A stretch of DNA of 64,000 nucleotides from Malus domestica (GCF_042453785.1 NC_091673.1:11565501-11629500); one strand, 5' to 3'. Counted from the first letter of the stretch, positions 32,652 through 45,240 are shown. Translations and numbers: made by a program. Notes: generated from the sequence alone by a model not told the origin.

Positions 32652-34482
32652 ATGGAGGGAGGTGGAGAAGGAGTAGAGATGGTGGTGGACTCCAAGGACT
32701 TGCAGCAGCAGAGCAAAGCCTTCGATAAGCTCACCGACCGCGTCGAAGATCGCCAGCTCAATTCCACCCGCGTCCAGGAGGCCATGGCTTCCATCGCCGC
32801 CTCCTCCGAAGCCGATAGGAATGCTATGCGATTGAGGTCGGTATATTCCAATTTAGTCTGTACTTATATTTATCAAAAATTTCAATATTGAATTAACTTA
32901 TGATCGAGTTTGATTCGTATGCTATTGAAAGATTAGATTTTCCTTGTGACTCAGTAGTAAGGGTTTGAAAGCAATAGTTTTTTCTTTAGGCAAGCGATAA
33001 TGGGGAGGGTAGGGATGCACGGCGGTTACAGCGGACGGGTAATCGCGGTTATTTACTCATAATCGTTTATGTTCATACTTGCATAACAGTTTACCTAGTG
33101 GATAATTGCATAAATGGTTATACCCATACCCATAATCGTTTATAAATGGTTAATCATATGTACCCATTTACCCATAACTAACTGTTTACCCATTTAACCA
33201 TAATCATTTACCCATTTTGAACTCGTTTATCATTTTTTTTATCCTTTTTTGACCTATCTACATGTTTTTTTTTTAACAACTTAAAAATTATAAAAAAAAA
33301 ATTCGTTTTTTGACAATTAAACACCGTTATAGGTACATTTTAGCATGCATTGCTCTATTTTAATCATTTAGGTCATCATATAATTCTAATAATTGAAATA
33401 ATAGTTTACGAACGATATTTTTCTACTACACCCGAGCAAGTCTTTAATTATAATCCATATGGGTACAAAGTAAGCTTCTAAAAACAAACATTTTTCTACA
33501 CTAATACCAGTATTTTCTGTGAACCGCAAGATAGATCATAAGCTTCAAGTCAGCTCTTTGATTTTTTCTCCTTGTGCTTCAAACTTTTTGTATACGAAAA
33601 GTTTAGCAACAAATACAAAAACGCGTTATAACTGTTAAAAATATTATAAATTTTACATATATTAAATTAAATGGGTAAATGGATACCCGTTATAACCGCG
33701 GTTAATATCCATAATCAATGGATACCCGTTATAACCGCGAGTAATACCCATAATCATCCATTTAAATTTCACGGATAAACGGTTATACTCATAACCGTTT
33801 GTTTATCTAAACGGTTACCCATAACCGTAACCGTGAACTTTAAATAAGCATGTAACCACGGTTACCCAAACCCATGGGTATTTTGCCCATCCCTAGGGGA
33901 GGGAACAATTGGATTCAGGACCTCGAGCTGAATGCTTTTAACCAACTGAGTTATAAGCCCGTTGAGAAAATAATAGTTAGATGCACTTACAAAGCACCAA
34001 TTTGAAGAGAAAAAAGGCTGAACGCGACTATTATTACACCCGACATTAATAGTTTATAGTTGATAGGTGATGGATTATTTTTTATGTAGTTTGATACTTG
34101 AAAGTGTTTCTCACTAACATTAACGATTGTTGTGGTGAAATTTGTATAAAATTGTTGACTTGATACGGGGTTTTGGGCAGAACTGAAGGTGGGGTAGCAG
34201 TAAATTTACATTTTCGATAGTGTGAAGTGTAGTAACTGGATCTTTATGATGTTCAACATAAGCATAAGATGAACTCGTTATTTGCTGAGACCGGCGTGCC
34301 CATATTGTAAAGCTTGCTTCGTTACAATTTACAGGGAGAAGGAATTGGCTGCTGTGAAGATCAATGCAGGCGATGTAGACATAATCGCAAATGAACTAGA
34401 GTTGGACAAGAAGGTAGCTGAGAGGACTTTGCGGGAGCACAAAGGTGATGCCGTTGCTGCCATTCGACACTTGCTTCGCTAG
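32652..34482 (+). CDS. HYPK-like UBA protein (NAC-alpha-like), two exons
   Basis: Exons 32652-32836 and 34335-34482; 110 residues. The N-terminal half is acidic and helical (VVDSKDLQQQSKAFDKLTDR, then NSTRVQEAMASIAASSEAD). The C-terminal half is a UBA-type domain (KINAGDVDIIANELELDKKV, then AERTLREHKGDAVAAIRHLL), as in human HYPK and its plant counterpart (At3g06610, from recall). HYPK binds the ribosome-associated N-terminal acetyltransferase NatA and regulates it, and helps keep nascent proteins soluble in the cytosol. Length matches the family (about 110-130). The 1.5 kb intron holds a hAT-type MITE set into an older SINE. Codons join cleanly (AG|G, Arg). A GC-rich 5' end and no TATA fit a housekeeping gene. 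Confidence 0.85.
33010..33895. mobile_element. Non-autonomous hAT-type element in the HYPK-like intron
   Basis: Flanked by a perfect eight-base duplication GGGGAGGG (33002-33009 and 33896-33903). Termini are TAGGGATG on the left and CATCCCTA on the right. Both arms are packed with CCCATAACCGTT/ACGGTTAT repeats in opposite orientation. No transposase. An eight-base target duplication with TAGGG ends is typical of hAT elements. Confidence 0.8.
33904..33968 (-). mobile_element. SINE remnant flanking the hAT element
   Basis: On the minus strand: GGGCTTATAACTCAGTTGGTT (split as a tRNA-like box A, positions about 33937-33958) followed by GAGGTCCTGAATCCAATTG. The sequence on the other side of the hAT element (about 32985-33001) looks like its continuation, so the hAT element landed within the SINE. 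Confidence 0.5.
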
Positions 34483-35991
34483 AAATGAATTCCCAAGTAT
34501 GATTAGAATTTGGGTTTCTTTTTTGCTTCAAATTTTGCATCTCCAACGCTATCAGATATATTCAGATATCGAATGACAATTACATTGCTGTACTGTGAGT
34601 TGCGAGGATAAAATAATCAGAAACATGCACCTTAGTGACTCATTTCACATTTGGCATCAGTTGAGCTAGATTTATTTCTTTTTCGGAAACAAGTGGTAGC
34701 GGGGGAGGAGGGAGAGTCGAACACAGGCCCTCAGGTACAAATGCAAGGATGAATAACCAACTAAGCTACAAGGCTCTTGCGACTTCAACTTTTTTAGCGC
34801 TTAACAGAAATTGGTGGTCACCAAGAGGGAGCCTTTACCTTTAGACCAGTGGCATGAGTGGCCATCCCAATCCCAAGATAAGATTCCATGACAATTATAA
34901 AGTGTGTTCATTTTCGTGCCCATATTTGTCTGTTACCATCATATTATGTGGTTGGCCTAACCCTATCTTCAAAGTAAACTTCTTTCTCGAAACCTTTTCT
35001 GCTGCGGTGGATATTATCAACTTGTTGTCACAAATTAGAGAATTCCTCTGTTGATCTGCAACATTAATACCAATGTGGTTTTGCCAAGGTAAGATTTCGC
35101 GCAAGTGATTTCTGGCCGTTGATGAAATATGGGTTCCCATTCGTGAATGGTCAAAATCGCTCGTTGTCCTGTGAGCAGCGCACTGTGTAGCGCTGCTCAT
35201 CCACTGTTAAGAGTGGCATAAGACCGATCGAACCATTTAAACCTTATAACACCATAAAAATGTATTTTTGGACCAAATTGAACCAAATTGTACCGGGTTT
35301 GGTTTCGCCTACATAAAAACGCTCTAAATCGAACCAAATGATTCAATAGTAGTTTGGTTTGGTTTGGTTTGATTTTGGTTTTTTCATTTTGCGCTCAAAT
35401 TGAATCAAACTGCTCCGTTTAACCGTTAATCTGACCACATTTTAGTGGTACTTGTTTTTAGCAAGCACAACCATTGCAAATCACAACGTCGACAAATCAC
35501 CCATTGAATTTCCAGCTTTATTCCGCAAAAGATCATCCCATCTAAAAATGGTAAAAAGTAAAAGTAATAGAGATGGTTTATTATGCAAAAGAGAGATTGA
35601 TCACTCTATTTACTCAAATGAATACAGATTGACCCGCTGCCAAGTTTTTTTTTTTTTTTTTTTTTTTTTTTGTTTCCCTCATATTTTTTTACATTTTTTT
35701 ATAAATCACAAAAACTGGTGACATATTATCATGTGATCCAATCCAACCGACATGACTCCCTCTCGCACTACACCCACACATTAACCATCACAACCAAACC
35801 CATCAACCGTTTTAATACGACATGCCGTTTGTGCCATCTGACTTTCCAACTTTGTGGTTCCAATACGACATGCCATTTGGGGGCTGTCTCTGGCTAATTT
35901 ACCCGTTTTGTCACTGTTCTGCTTCGATTCATCCACACAGTGGTAGGGAAGTGAGAACACTGATGCAACATAAAGATCCAGCCGGGAGGGG
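34483..35991. other. Convergent spacer between HYPK-like and PAS kinase genes
   Basis: Contains a SINE (about 34690-34790, minus), a repeat rich in GGTTTGGTTTGGTTT and its complement (35225-35430), and a 32-base poly-T run (about 35646-35671). No gene seen. Confidence 0.5.
34690..34790 (-). mobile_element. tRNA-derived SINE copy, family C
   Basis: Minus strand reads GCCTTGTAGCTTAGTTGGTT (box A-like) and, about 45 bases on, GTGTTCGACTCTCC (box B-like), the spacing of a tRNA-derived Pol III promoter. It lacks acceptor-stem pairing and CCA context, so it is not a tRNA gene. Confidence 0.6.
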
Positions 35992-38900
35992 CTACAATTC
36001 TTTCGGGGCGTTATCACCCGTGGCGGTACGCGCTGCTTGGAACTGAAGATTGTACTGTCTCTGCAGGTCTCTGAGCCTCTCCAGCAGTTCTTGAAATGTT
36101 GGCCTGGCAGCTGCATCACTGGTTTTCATTCAAGTTGGAATATCAGCACATTAGCAGTTTTACCAAAGTTTTGACTTAAAAAATTGAGGGGCCGTTTAAT
36201 AACTATTTCGTTTTCAGTTTTCAGTTCAACTTGTTAAACACCATACAGCATTGAATAAAGAATTAAGCTTGACCTTCTGATGACAACAAACGCATGCCAA
36301 CTACCCTTTACCAATAAATGATAGAAACCGACCCACAAAAATCAGACTGAATACCTTTTGACAACAATAAAATATCTCTAATTATATGGCTAACACCTCG
36401 GCAAATCAGTGGGCCCTACTCTTGCGACCGATATCACTTTTAAACAGAGTTGATGGGAGGGGGCAAAGTGAGACGAGAATTGAGTTTCATCTTTCAGGGT
36501 GAATTTAATCCGCGAATCTAATATATGAAATGAACCGAGCATGGAAAGAATTACTACCTCTGCCAGCAGCTCTCAATCAAAGAAGTCCATTGTGGGTCCA
36601 CATCCTTTGGGATCTCTAACCTTTGGTCCATGAACCCTACAGCTCCAATCACCTACGAGTACCCTAAATAAATTGTTGTTCATACATGCACACAGCATAT
36701 TTGAAAAAGATGCTACCAAGATATTTTTCCCAAAGAAAACAATACCTGCATTGAGTTCAGATTATCCCAAGGGATCTTCTCAGTAGCAAGCTCCCACAAT
36801 ATCACCCCATAGCTGTATATATCAGACCTGTGTACATCCGAAGTTCCAAACATCACGAAGAGATATAAATGTAGTTTAGAGAAGCCGTAGAATGACAGAA
36901 AATTTAAGGGAAGTATTCCAGATGAACAATGGCAACATACTTCTCGTCTGAGGGTTCATTACGTAGAACTTCTGGTGCCATCCATTGAGGCTACAAATGA
37001 GAAAATTGGCATATTTAAGTGAGAACCTCACGTGCTAACATTTAGACCGATTGGTTTAATATATAGTAAAGAGGATATAGTGGTGTGAGTTGAAATACCG
37101 TGCCCTTCCCGGTCTTGGTTGTGAGAAATGTTTCGTGCTTAAGACGTGAAAGACCAAAATCACCAACCTGTTCAGGATAACATCAAACGGGTCATTGTTT
37201 AACTTGATCAAACTGCTGTAAAAGCACAAGAAGAAAAAACTCATGGAGAAGGATTTAGAAATAGAAACGTGGCGGATGACAGACCTTGACCGTCCAGTTC
37301 CTATCAACTAGGAGATTTGAAGACTTCAGATCTCGATGAATGATAGGTGGGTTGAAATGATGAAGATAATTCATGCCTCGTGCCTGTCAAAAGGTAGTGA
37401 GATACTAAATCCTAAGATACTAAAACATTACAACAGAAAAGAAAAGAAAAGAAAAACAACAATGTATAACAAAATTCCCAGACGGGGGCACTAGATCTAT
37501 AATCATATAATATGTATATATATCTCATTTTCGTATTGTTACTCAATACTCACTATATCTATCGCCATAAGAACACGTCGCCTCCAGTCTAGTTTTGATG
37601 TGTTCCTTTGTAATAAGCGAAACAAACTTCCACTGCATGAAAAAAATATTGATACAAGAGGCACAGTCAGCTCTGAAGTACTTTAGAATGAATGCATGAA
37701 ACACTAATACACTGGTTGAAATGATAAACCTGAATATAAATACTGGCAAAGATAGATATTTCAGAAAGGGAAGTTTAGAACCAACCGAGGGAGGAATTCA
37801 GTTACGATGCAGAGACGCTGAGGTGAAGTCACAGCTCCCATAAAAAGCAGAACATTTGGATGTCGAAGCCTTTTCATGAGAGACACCTTGATAAACAATA
37901 CCATATTGTGATATCAGTGTTGAACAAAAATGAATGACAATCACAAATTTAACCATAAAGGAAAAAAGTAAAGGAATATTTTTACAGTATTTCAAACATA
38001 ATCCCACAGGCTTCAAGAGAATCACACCTCTTGTCTGAAGGAAAATATCACATCTTCTGAATATTCTTGCCTGGAGAATACCTTGACAGCAACATCCTAT
38101 AAGAGCAAGGATACCATTAAATCACACATGAAGAATACATGCTTAACATACTCCTAATGCTTCCTCACATTTCATAATCTAAAGGCGATGAACATCCCAC
38201 ATGCAACATCGATATTACTCCTAGTTCGTGTGAATAAATGCTGCAAAAATATAGTTCAATAAAAAAAAATTACCCGTATCAGAGACTTTGAGTGGTATAT
38301 ATGGCATTTCATCCAATTTCATGCTTTATGCAAAACATGTAGGCATGAAAACCCTATGGTTATGAAGACATTTGCGGAGCTTTTTTTATTTTTTTTTACT
38401 TCTTGCAAATTGAACTGCATTTTGTCTTTCACTAGGGTAACCGGAATTCTTTTACTATCTTGCAAATTGAACTGCATTTTGTCTTGCAAATTTTTTTTTT
38501 GAAAAGAAAAGTAAATGGAAATCATCACTCGACCATATCATTTCAGTTAAATCTCGAACTACTTTTTTTGGGCATCCATTTAAAGTGAAGATTAACCAAA
38601 GAAGGAGTAAAAAGAACATACTGATCCATACCACAGACCATGGTATACGGTTCCCCATGATCCTGCAGAATGGAGGAAAACAGCAAATACATGTCAGGAA
38701 GAAATTCAACCAAGCAAACCATAAAATCATAAACTTGCAAGAGAAAGGAGCATAAGTTCAAGAGAACTTTTGTTTGGTCAAGATGACCAATTCTAGCTAC
38801 TGAAAAAAATACATTAGATGAATGTTTTGGAAATTAAAAAGTCATTTACCCATGTCATTAGTGATTCAAAGAAAACAGTAGATGATTTGGGAAAGATCAA

Positions 38901-40990
38901 ATATACCTTGGACAATTAACTTAATCACCTTTGCTCATTTGGGTGATTACAGGCATGCTTTACCAACATCAATTAAACAGTTTCCAGAGTGAAGAATATC
39001 AATAATTCAGAAGCATGACGGTTCACTGGAAATATGATTACCTTGCCCAACTTGTTCTCCAATTATCAAATCTTCCCATAGGATTTCGTAGTCCAGGCTG
39101 TCAGTGTCTACATCCACCTTATTCACAGCACTGCTGCTAGTACTTCCACAGCTGCTGGCACTGCTTGTGCTGTTAACATTAAATGAGGAGGTCCAGGATC
39201 CTGTGGCCTCATTATTTGGAGTTCGGTTATTTTCATTCACCCGACTTTCTGGTTTTGAACCAAAATAATTCTTCTGATGAGCTGAATCATTCTCATGTTC
39301 ATTATGCAACCAAGGCCAAACAAAATGAGTATTCTTAGCCTCTTGCCCTTCTCGCCCATTTCCTTTCCATGGCCATGTTATCCCTTTCTTACCCATCCAT
39401 GATTCTGCTTTTGAGGATATCATCATCTGGATCGAAGGTTTTCCTTCACTCTCATCACCAGAATCTTTGTAGGGCTTTCCTGGAGACTTCTCATCAATAT
39501 TGGAGAATACTCCAAAAGGAGATAGGGGCAAATCTCCTCTAGGTGTGCTAGCCCCACTTGAATTCGCATCCTCCCTATGATCAGAGAGAACACAATCTGA
39601 ACCATGATCAGAATGATGACAACCACTCTCACCTTCGTGATCTATGTTGTTTTCTCCCACCCGAATTTTTGACTTTACTTTGTTGCTCACTTTGGATGCC
39701 TGTTTCAGGACTCTAACAATCAGGATACACTAGTGAATAATAAATCAAAGGAACAAGAAAACTATAAGACTAACCAAATTTGTTATTTTGGATGCAATGG
39801 CATTTTGTAGAGGCTGCTGAGGATCAAGGCCAAGTTTAGCAGTAACACGAGCTCTAGACCGGCTGTAGCTTGAATCTGATTCTGGGGGCTTTACTCCTGA
39901 CATTGGAATCTTAATTTCTCGAAAGGGCCGGATATCACTTGACACGCAAATAATCCCAATAAAAGTGCCATCATCATCATAGAATGGAGTATCTGTTACA
40001 ACGGCCGTAAACCTCTCCCCAGCTTTGTTCTTGACAGGGAACTGCCCAGTCCAGCTCTCCCCCTTGCTGACACGATGGATTATAGTGTTTGCTACAGCAT
40101 AGTCTTGAGGATCTACTAAGAGCTCAATGGGACTATGTCCAAGTGCTTCAGCCGCAGAATAACCATATAAATTTTCAGCAGTTTTGTTCCTGCAATAATC
40201 AATATTCCCAAATGCACCAAGTTGATACCTTCTACCACTAAAACCATATTTCAAAGAGGAATTTTTATACGAAAATAATCAAATGCTGATCAATTTAGTT
40301 TCATCAACAGAAATTCAGCATCACAACCAACATATATACAGTCAATCTCAATTCAACGAACCTAACAATTCACATTTGCAACCAGAGTTGAATTTATATA
40401 ACCACCCAGTAATCGAATAAATACTAGAAAAATATCAAGCAATTCATGCTAGTGACAGATAAAATTTACCAATACAAAAACGTAGACAAATGAACATCAA
40501 AATCTGCAAAACCAAGCCTTGATTGAGCTACTTACCAGTAAATTATAAGCCCATTGATATCAAATATATGCACAGATTGCCCAATTGACTGCAATATGTT
40601 CAGATACTGCCTGTCAGTAAAGTTCACAGCTGAAGGTCCGGCGCTACTGCTTCCTCCACTGCCGCCGCCGCCGCCACTGCCTCCAGTGGGAGGATCATGG
40701 CTGCGGCTCTCCCTCTGAAGCGGCGAGGAATGCCGAAATGAAGAAGACCCTCTCTTCCAAGCCGCCGCATCGTGACCTCCATTACCAGCAGCACCGCCGC
40801 CCCCAGCGACTCTCCTTCTGGGCACAGACGAGAACCTTGAGCGCTGCGGCGAGACGGAGTGGGCCCTCTGGTGCTCTGATTTGACATCCTCGGAGTGCCT
40901 GAGCTTGGTCATCTCCTTCTTGAGGTCGGCCTGACCCGCTTCCAGCACTTGGATCTTCTTCAGAAGCTCCTCCGCCGGCGGAGTATCCAT
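35992..40990 (-). CDS. PAS-domain Raf-like protein kinase, 13 exons
   Basis: Exons (minus): 40536-40990, 39775-40189, 39042-39699, 38622-38662, 38028-38096, 37786-37886, 37554-37632, 37285-37383, 37099-37167, 36941-36990, 36746-36827, 36558-36652, 35992-36118; 779 residues. Start chosen at [13 protein letters not shown], which matches recalled Arabidopsis relatives (At3g06620/At5g49470); an in-frame ATG 48 bp upstream would add 16 residues. Order: short coiled coil, Gly/Ser-rich linker, PAS domain (~130-255: [20 protein letters not shown] to [20 protein letters not shown]), serine-rich linker with GASTPRGD, then kinase (~505-760). Kinase motifs are complete: [11 protein letters not shown] loop, VAVK lysine, [27 protein letters not shown]. 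Such Raf-like MAPKKKs are cytosolic or nuclear Ser/Thr kinases; the ligand or cue sensed by this PAS is unknown. Confidence 0.9.
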
Positions 40991-41038
40991 GGCAGCAGAA
41001 ACCTCCAAAGCTTGAAGCTTTGCACCAAAACCCACCAA

Positions 41039-41255
41039 CCCAGTTGAAAGTCTTCAATGAAATGAAGAACCCAGTTCTGGAAATGGCAGCAAACCGAGCT
41101 CAAACGGAAGAAGACTCATGGGTTCTCTCAGTTTTCTTCTACTCCAATCAAAAATTTGAAAACAATGGACACCCAGTTGAGATTATGATCTTGAAAGCTA
41201 TAAGCAAGTATGGGGGTTGAAATTGATAAGACGGACTCAGAGGGATTGATTGATG

Positions 41256-41307
<52 letters not shown>

Positions 41308-42142
41308 ATAACTGCTCTTCTTTTTCCTTTGCTTGTATAATAAGTGCAGTCAATTACTTGCTGATTTGAGAGGTCAAATAACATATTAGCATTCTGCTTT
41401 TCATCTTCCTTCTTCTTCTTCACCCTCTCTCTCTCTCTCCTTCCTCTTTTAGGTTTAGCTTATTCCTTCTTCTCTCTCTCTCTCCTCTCCCTCTCCTCCC
41501 CCTCTCTCTCCTCTCTTGTTTTTGGGCGGTTAGCTGTTTCCTCCCATTCCCTAATTTTTTTTATTTTTTGTCGCATCATCATCTGAATCTTAACCATTAA
41601 GACCAGAAGTAAATTTACATGCTAAATTCTGCAAATGACGACCCACGCGCCAAATACCGGAGTACGAACACCAACCAATCATTGTTCCGGATAATCCCCT
41701 TCCCATGACCAATCGGAGATCAGCGTCCTCCGCACGCGAGCTGCTGCGTTTAGGTTTTTAACCTGGCTTTGCATTTTCCGCTAAAAGGCCCTCCAAATTG
41801 GACTATTTCCGCTCCTCTTTTTATCCTGCCACCTTCCTCCTCCTTTTTTCGGAGTCCATGAAAAATATTGTACAAAATAAATCCCAAGTGCGCAATGTCC
41901 CTTTTCGTCCATTAACTTTCCCTTTATTTTCTTTTTTCTTTTTTTTTTGGTAAAGTACTTTCCCTTTATTTCCTGAGTTCTAATTGGTCCTCCCAAATCC
42001 GGATTAATATATTAGGATTGGATTAACTTGCGGCTCAGATTACTTCATTTGCAATTGCACATTATTCATTGGTCTGACTTATAATTCACCTACATTGAAT
42101 TTCCCAACTTACCCCTAGCCGTCTTTTAGTTAACCTAATTAT
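41039..42142. other. Promoter and 5' flank of the PAS kinase gene
   Basis: Contains a (TC)n run of 47 bases (41259-41305) and further CT-rich stretches to about 41517, common in plant 5' leaders and core promoters. No ORF of note. Confidence 0.5.
41259..41305. repeat. (TC)n microsatellite
   Basis: About 23 uninterrupted TC units, 270-315 bp upstream of the PAS kinase start codon; read as GA on the gene's strand, like a GAGA-type promoter element. Confidence 0.95.
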
Positions 42143-42390
42143 GAGCTTATTTGAATGTCCTTTTAAAATGACTGAAAACGCTTTTAAAGAAAATATTTTT
42201 GGATTTCAAAAGCACTTAAAATGCTTCCTATAAGAAGCACATAACTGGTGCTTCTTGCATAAAGCACTTTAAGTGTTTTTCCAGAATTTACTTGCATCTT
42301 CACTAATGATTGGTTCTAAAATAATTTTCATCAAAAACATTTTCACCAAAAACGCTTTCAGTCATTTCAAAAACACATCCTAACGAGCTC
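42143..42390. mobile_element. MITE, about 248 bp
   Basis: Left end GAGCTTATTTGAATGT..AAATGACTGAAAACGCTTTT, right end mirrored as AAAACGCTTTCAGTCATTT..ACATCCTAACGAGCTC. The middle holds ACTGGTGCTTCTTGCAT..AAGTGTTTTTCCAG, shared with 7731-7965. Confidence 0.7.
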
Positions 42391-42457
42391 TATTATGGTA
42401 ACAAAATTGTGTTTTATCTATGGAAACAAACATATATAATTAAAAAACATAAGTCAG

Positions 42458-42600
42458 CAGAGGTTGGTTGAGTTGATAAAGATGGTTCTCTTTGCTAGAC
42501 CAATGATTAAGTTCGAGTCCGCTGCCAGCAACAACTCTACTTGTGGTATGTTGTAACTCTGAGATGAGGTAACCTCCCCTTCGGCAAACTTTTTTCAACC
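42458..42600 (+). mobile_element. tRNA-derived SINE copy
   Basis: GTTGGTTGAGTTGATAAAGATGG (split: box A-like, about 42464-42485) and AAGTTCGAGTCC (box B-like, about 42510-42521) at tRNA-like spacing. A SINE body follows, ending near an A-rich CAACCAAAAAAATG tail. Confidence 0.6.
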
Positions 42601-42669
42601 AAAAAAATGAAAGGACGGATAAGGTTAGGTTTGTGAGCTCGGATGAAGTATTTGTGTTCATACATATCA

Positions 42670-43080
42670 CGAGAAAAGGACAACTTTGGAGTCTAAATCT
42701 AAAAGTTGTCTAATTAATCAAGTGTATTGTTTTGCCTATTTAGGAAAACTGGATCTACCATGGAATTATATGCCGTGAATGGAGAGGGGCATCTGTTGCT
42801 TATTTGGCATCACCTTCTCTGAAGACCTTGAAAATTCGCTGCATCTATATGGCCCTATGGGTTGAAAGAGTGGTGAAACATAAGCACTAATTGGGGTTTG
42901 ACTATGTTCTTTCCTCTTTGAATTTTGCATAATCGGGTCTTGTTTACTCTTTTCTTAAATAAATAATAGTGTTTTTATCATTAATTTTGCGTATGGATGT
43001 TGCAAATCAATATCGTCAATCATTTTGAATTCCATTGAAATTTTTGTTAGTATGTTAATGTGATACATTGTGGAGCCCTC
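42670..43080. other. Intergenic, nothing recognised
   Basis: AT-rich DNA between the SINE and the MULE-type MITE; no coding or repeat pattern recognised. Confidence 0.4.
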
Positions 43081-43095
43081 CACTCCAATATTATA

Positions 43096-43315
43096 GGAAT
43101 TGGATCCGATCCTAATCCACTTTGTGGGGATCCTAAGGATCCCAACATCTTAGTCATTCATCGTTTATCATGCAATCAGAAATCATTTCACTTTTTTATT
43201 TAAAATTAAACACAAATAATATTTGACAAAAATTGATCGCACGATCTACGATAAAAGGTTAGAATGTGGGGATCCCTAAATCCCCACAAAGTGGATCTGG
43301 AAAAGATCATTTTCC
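43096..43315. mobile_element. Mutator-type MITE with nine-base target duplication
   Basis: Near-palindromic: CCACTTTGTGGGGATCCTAAGG on the left arm (split across about 43118-43139) pairs with CCCTAAATCCCCACAAAGTGG on the right. Flanked by a perfect nine-base duplication AATATTATA (43087-43095 and 43316-43324), the length typical of Mutator-like elements. 220 bp, non-coding. Confidence 0.8.
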
Positions 43316-43440
43316 AATATTATAATGTCATGTAGATAACAGAAAGTTTTTAGTCTCTTAAGCACATCTAACTTCACGCAATTTTATGTAAAGTAAAAGT
43401 TGCTTTAGTCTTGCAGCCTTACCAAATATCTCGCTTGGAG

Positions 43441-43905
43441 CTTGTGTTTATATTACATTTGTCTTTTAATCGTACATTTTGAGCTTTACTTTCAACATTT
43501 GTGTAGACTAATGTGAGTTATTAATGTTTGTGTTGACAATCATTCATATACGAACAACGTTTAATATATGTCTTGTATTTATTCATTATTCATGTGCGTA
43601 AATAACATTTAGAATTCGTTTTGAGCAAGCGGAATTTAGGACTTTGTTCCTCTTTGCAAACTTTTGCATAAATAACATTTATATGTCTTGTGTTTATATT
43701 ACATTTGTCTTTTAATCGTACATTTTGAGCTTTACTTTCAACATTTGTGTAGACTAATGGGAGTTATTAATGTTTGTGTTGACAATCATTCATATGCGAA
43801 CAACGTTTAATAATTGTCTTGTATTTATTCATTATTCATGTGCGTAAATAATGTTTAGAATTCGTTTTGAGCAAGCGGAATTTAGGACTTTGTTCCTCTT
43901 TGCCC
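43441..43905. repeat. Tandem duplication, two units with period 246 bp
   Basis: Unit 1 begins CTTGTGTTTATATTACATTT at 43441, unit 2 at 43687. Both run through to GGACTTTGTTCCTCTTTGC with only a handful of differences, so the duplication is recent. No ORF spans it. Confidence 0.9.
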
Positions 43906-44179
43906 TTCAAACTTCCAATTTGGCTTTGATTTCCGTTATGCTTTCAATTCGTGCAAGTGGCAATTCTGTCGTGATCTTTTTATCTAAATCGCGTGCAATG
44001 TACATGGCCAACTTCTAGGGGCATATTCATAAAAAACAAAGTTCTACATTCACAAATAAAATTGTTAAATAGTTGAAATTATGATAACTGAGTTATGAGA
44101 ATAAAAAAATTAAGAGGAATTGAAGCTTGCTGATTTACAACAAATTCAAAAACTTTTACCATCTAAAATGGACGGAGTA

Positions 44180-44313
44180 GCCACTTAGTATTTCGGTCTA
44201 GTGATATTTCTCTTCACTTTTAAGTGAGAGGTCGTAAGTTCAATTCTCGCCAAATGTGAATTTGAATCGCATTATTACTAGCCCATCGTGAAGCTAAGTC
44301 ATCCTCCTCCCTC
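44180..44313 (+). mobile_element. tRNA-derived SINE copy, family A
   Basis: GCCACTTAGTATTTCGGTCT, then a CTTCACTTTTAAGTGAGAGG palindrome, box B-like TAAGTTCAATTCTCG and the tail TAGCCCATCGTGAAGCTAAG. Related copies on the minus strand lie at 31267-31394 and 52899-53006. Confidence 0.65.
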
Positions 44314-45081
44314 ACATTTTCCACTTCGTCTTTCCTTCTTTATAAAGAAGTCAACACAAGATGTTGACGTAGCTATTGTAACCATTCAAATAGAAGTGGA
44401 GAATCCTACTAAAATATGGACAAATGAAGGGGAATTGGCATGAACTAAAAGTTTAAGAAAGCTCAAAACCAAATTAAAATTAAAAAAACAAAGTAATTAA
44501 GACTTGTAAGTAATAAGGCATTGCTTAATTATTATTTTTCCGTCCTTAAGCTATGTTTGAGTGAGAAATTTCTATGCTGCATGGAATTGAGGTTAAGTTA
44601 TTAAACATTATATAATAAGGATTAGAAACACCCTTGTTAAGCATTACAAATGTCTTTGAAAGAGATCAACAAATTCCTACTTTTAATAAATCATTTCTAA
44701 ATTTCCTTCACAGGCATTTGTAACGATTACAAGCGACAATTATAACCTCTCACATCTATCGTTTTGTACTTCATTTCTTATAATTTTACGTCAATTTCTT
44801 AGAACTTGAAAATCCCACGCTTAAATCGTGTCTTATATTCATTTTGAGGCGGCTAACATTTGTTTCTTTATTTTTCCATGAAAAGTTTTGTTTTTTATAA
44901 TAGGACACTATCAACTTTGGAAGCAAGCAAGAAGCAAGTTGCACAAAAGTTTTAGCACTTGAGCTTTGGTTTGCGTGCACAGCACTATCGTGGACGTGCA
45001 TGCGCACAATTTTTGGAGTGAAAGAGACAATTAGCAGCAGCAACAAAATCTCCTTAGTTATCTTTCCTAATTAGAGAATTA

Positions 45082-45240
45082 CCACGGAGTGATTTAGTGG
45101 TTGGGGACGAATTTCGGACCCGCATACAACAAAGCACATTTTGGATTCGATTCCAGGTGTTAGTGAATCACACGATGGTGACTAAGAGAAAGTTAAAATG
45201 TCTCTGTGAGTTTTTTCGACCTCCAAAAAAATGGACTGTT
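45082..45240 (+). mobile_element. tRNA-derived SINE copy, family B
   Basis: CGGAGTGATTTAGTGGTTGG (box A-like) and GATTCGATTCCAGG (box B-like) at about 50 bp spacing. The minus-strand copy at 59990-60172 shares this layout (GGGGTGGTCTAGTGGTTTGG and GTATTCGATTTCTAG). Confidence 0.6.

Noticed and set aside
34690-34790. tRNA gene
   Set aside because: Box A- and box B-like motifs are present, but no cloverleaf with a paired acceptor stem; it fits a SINE.
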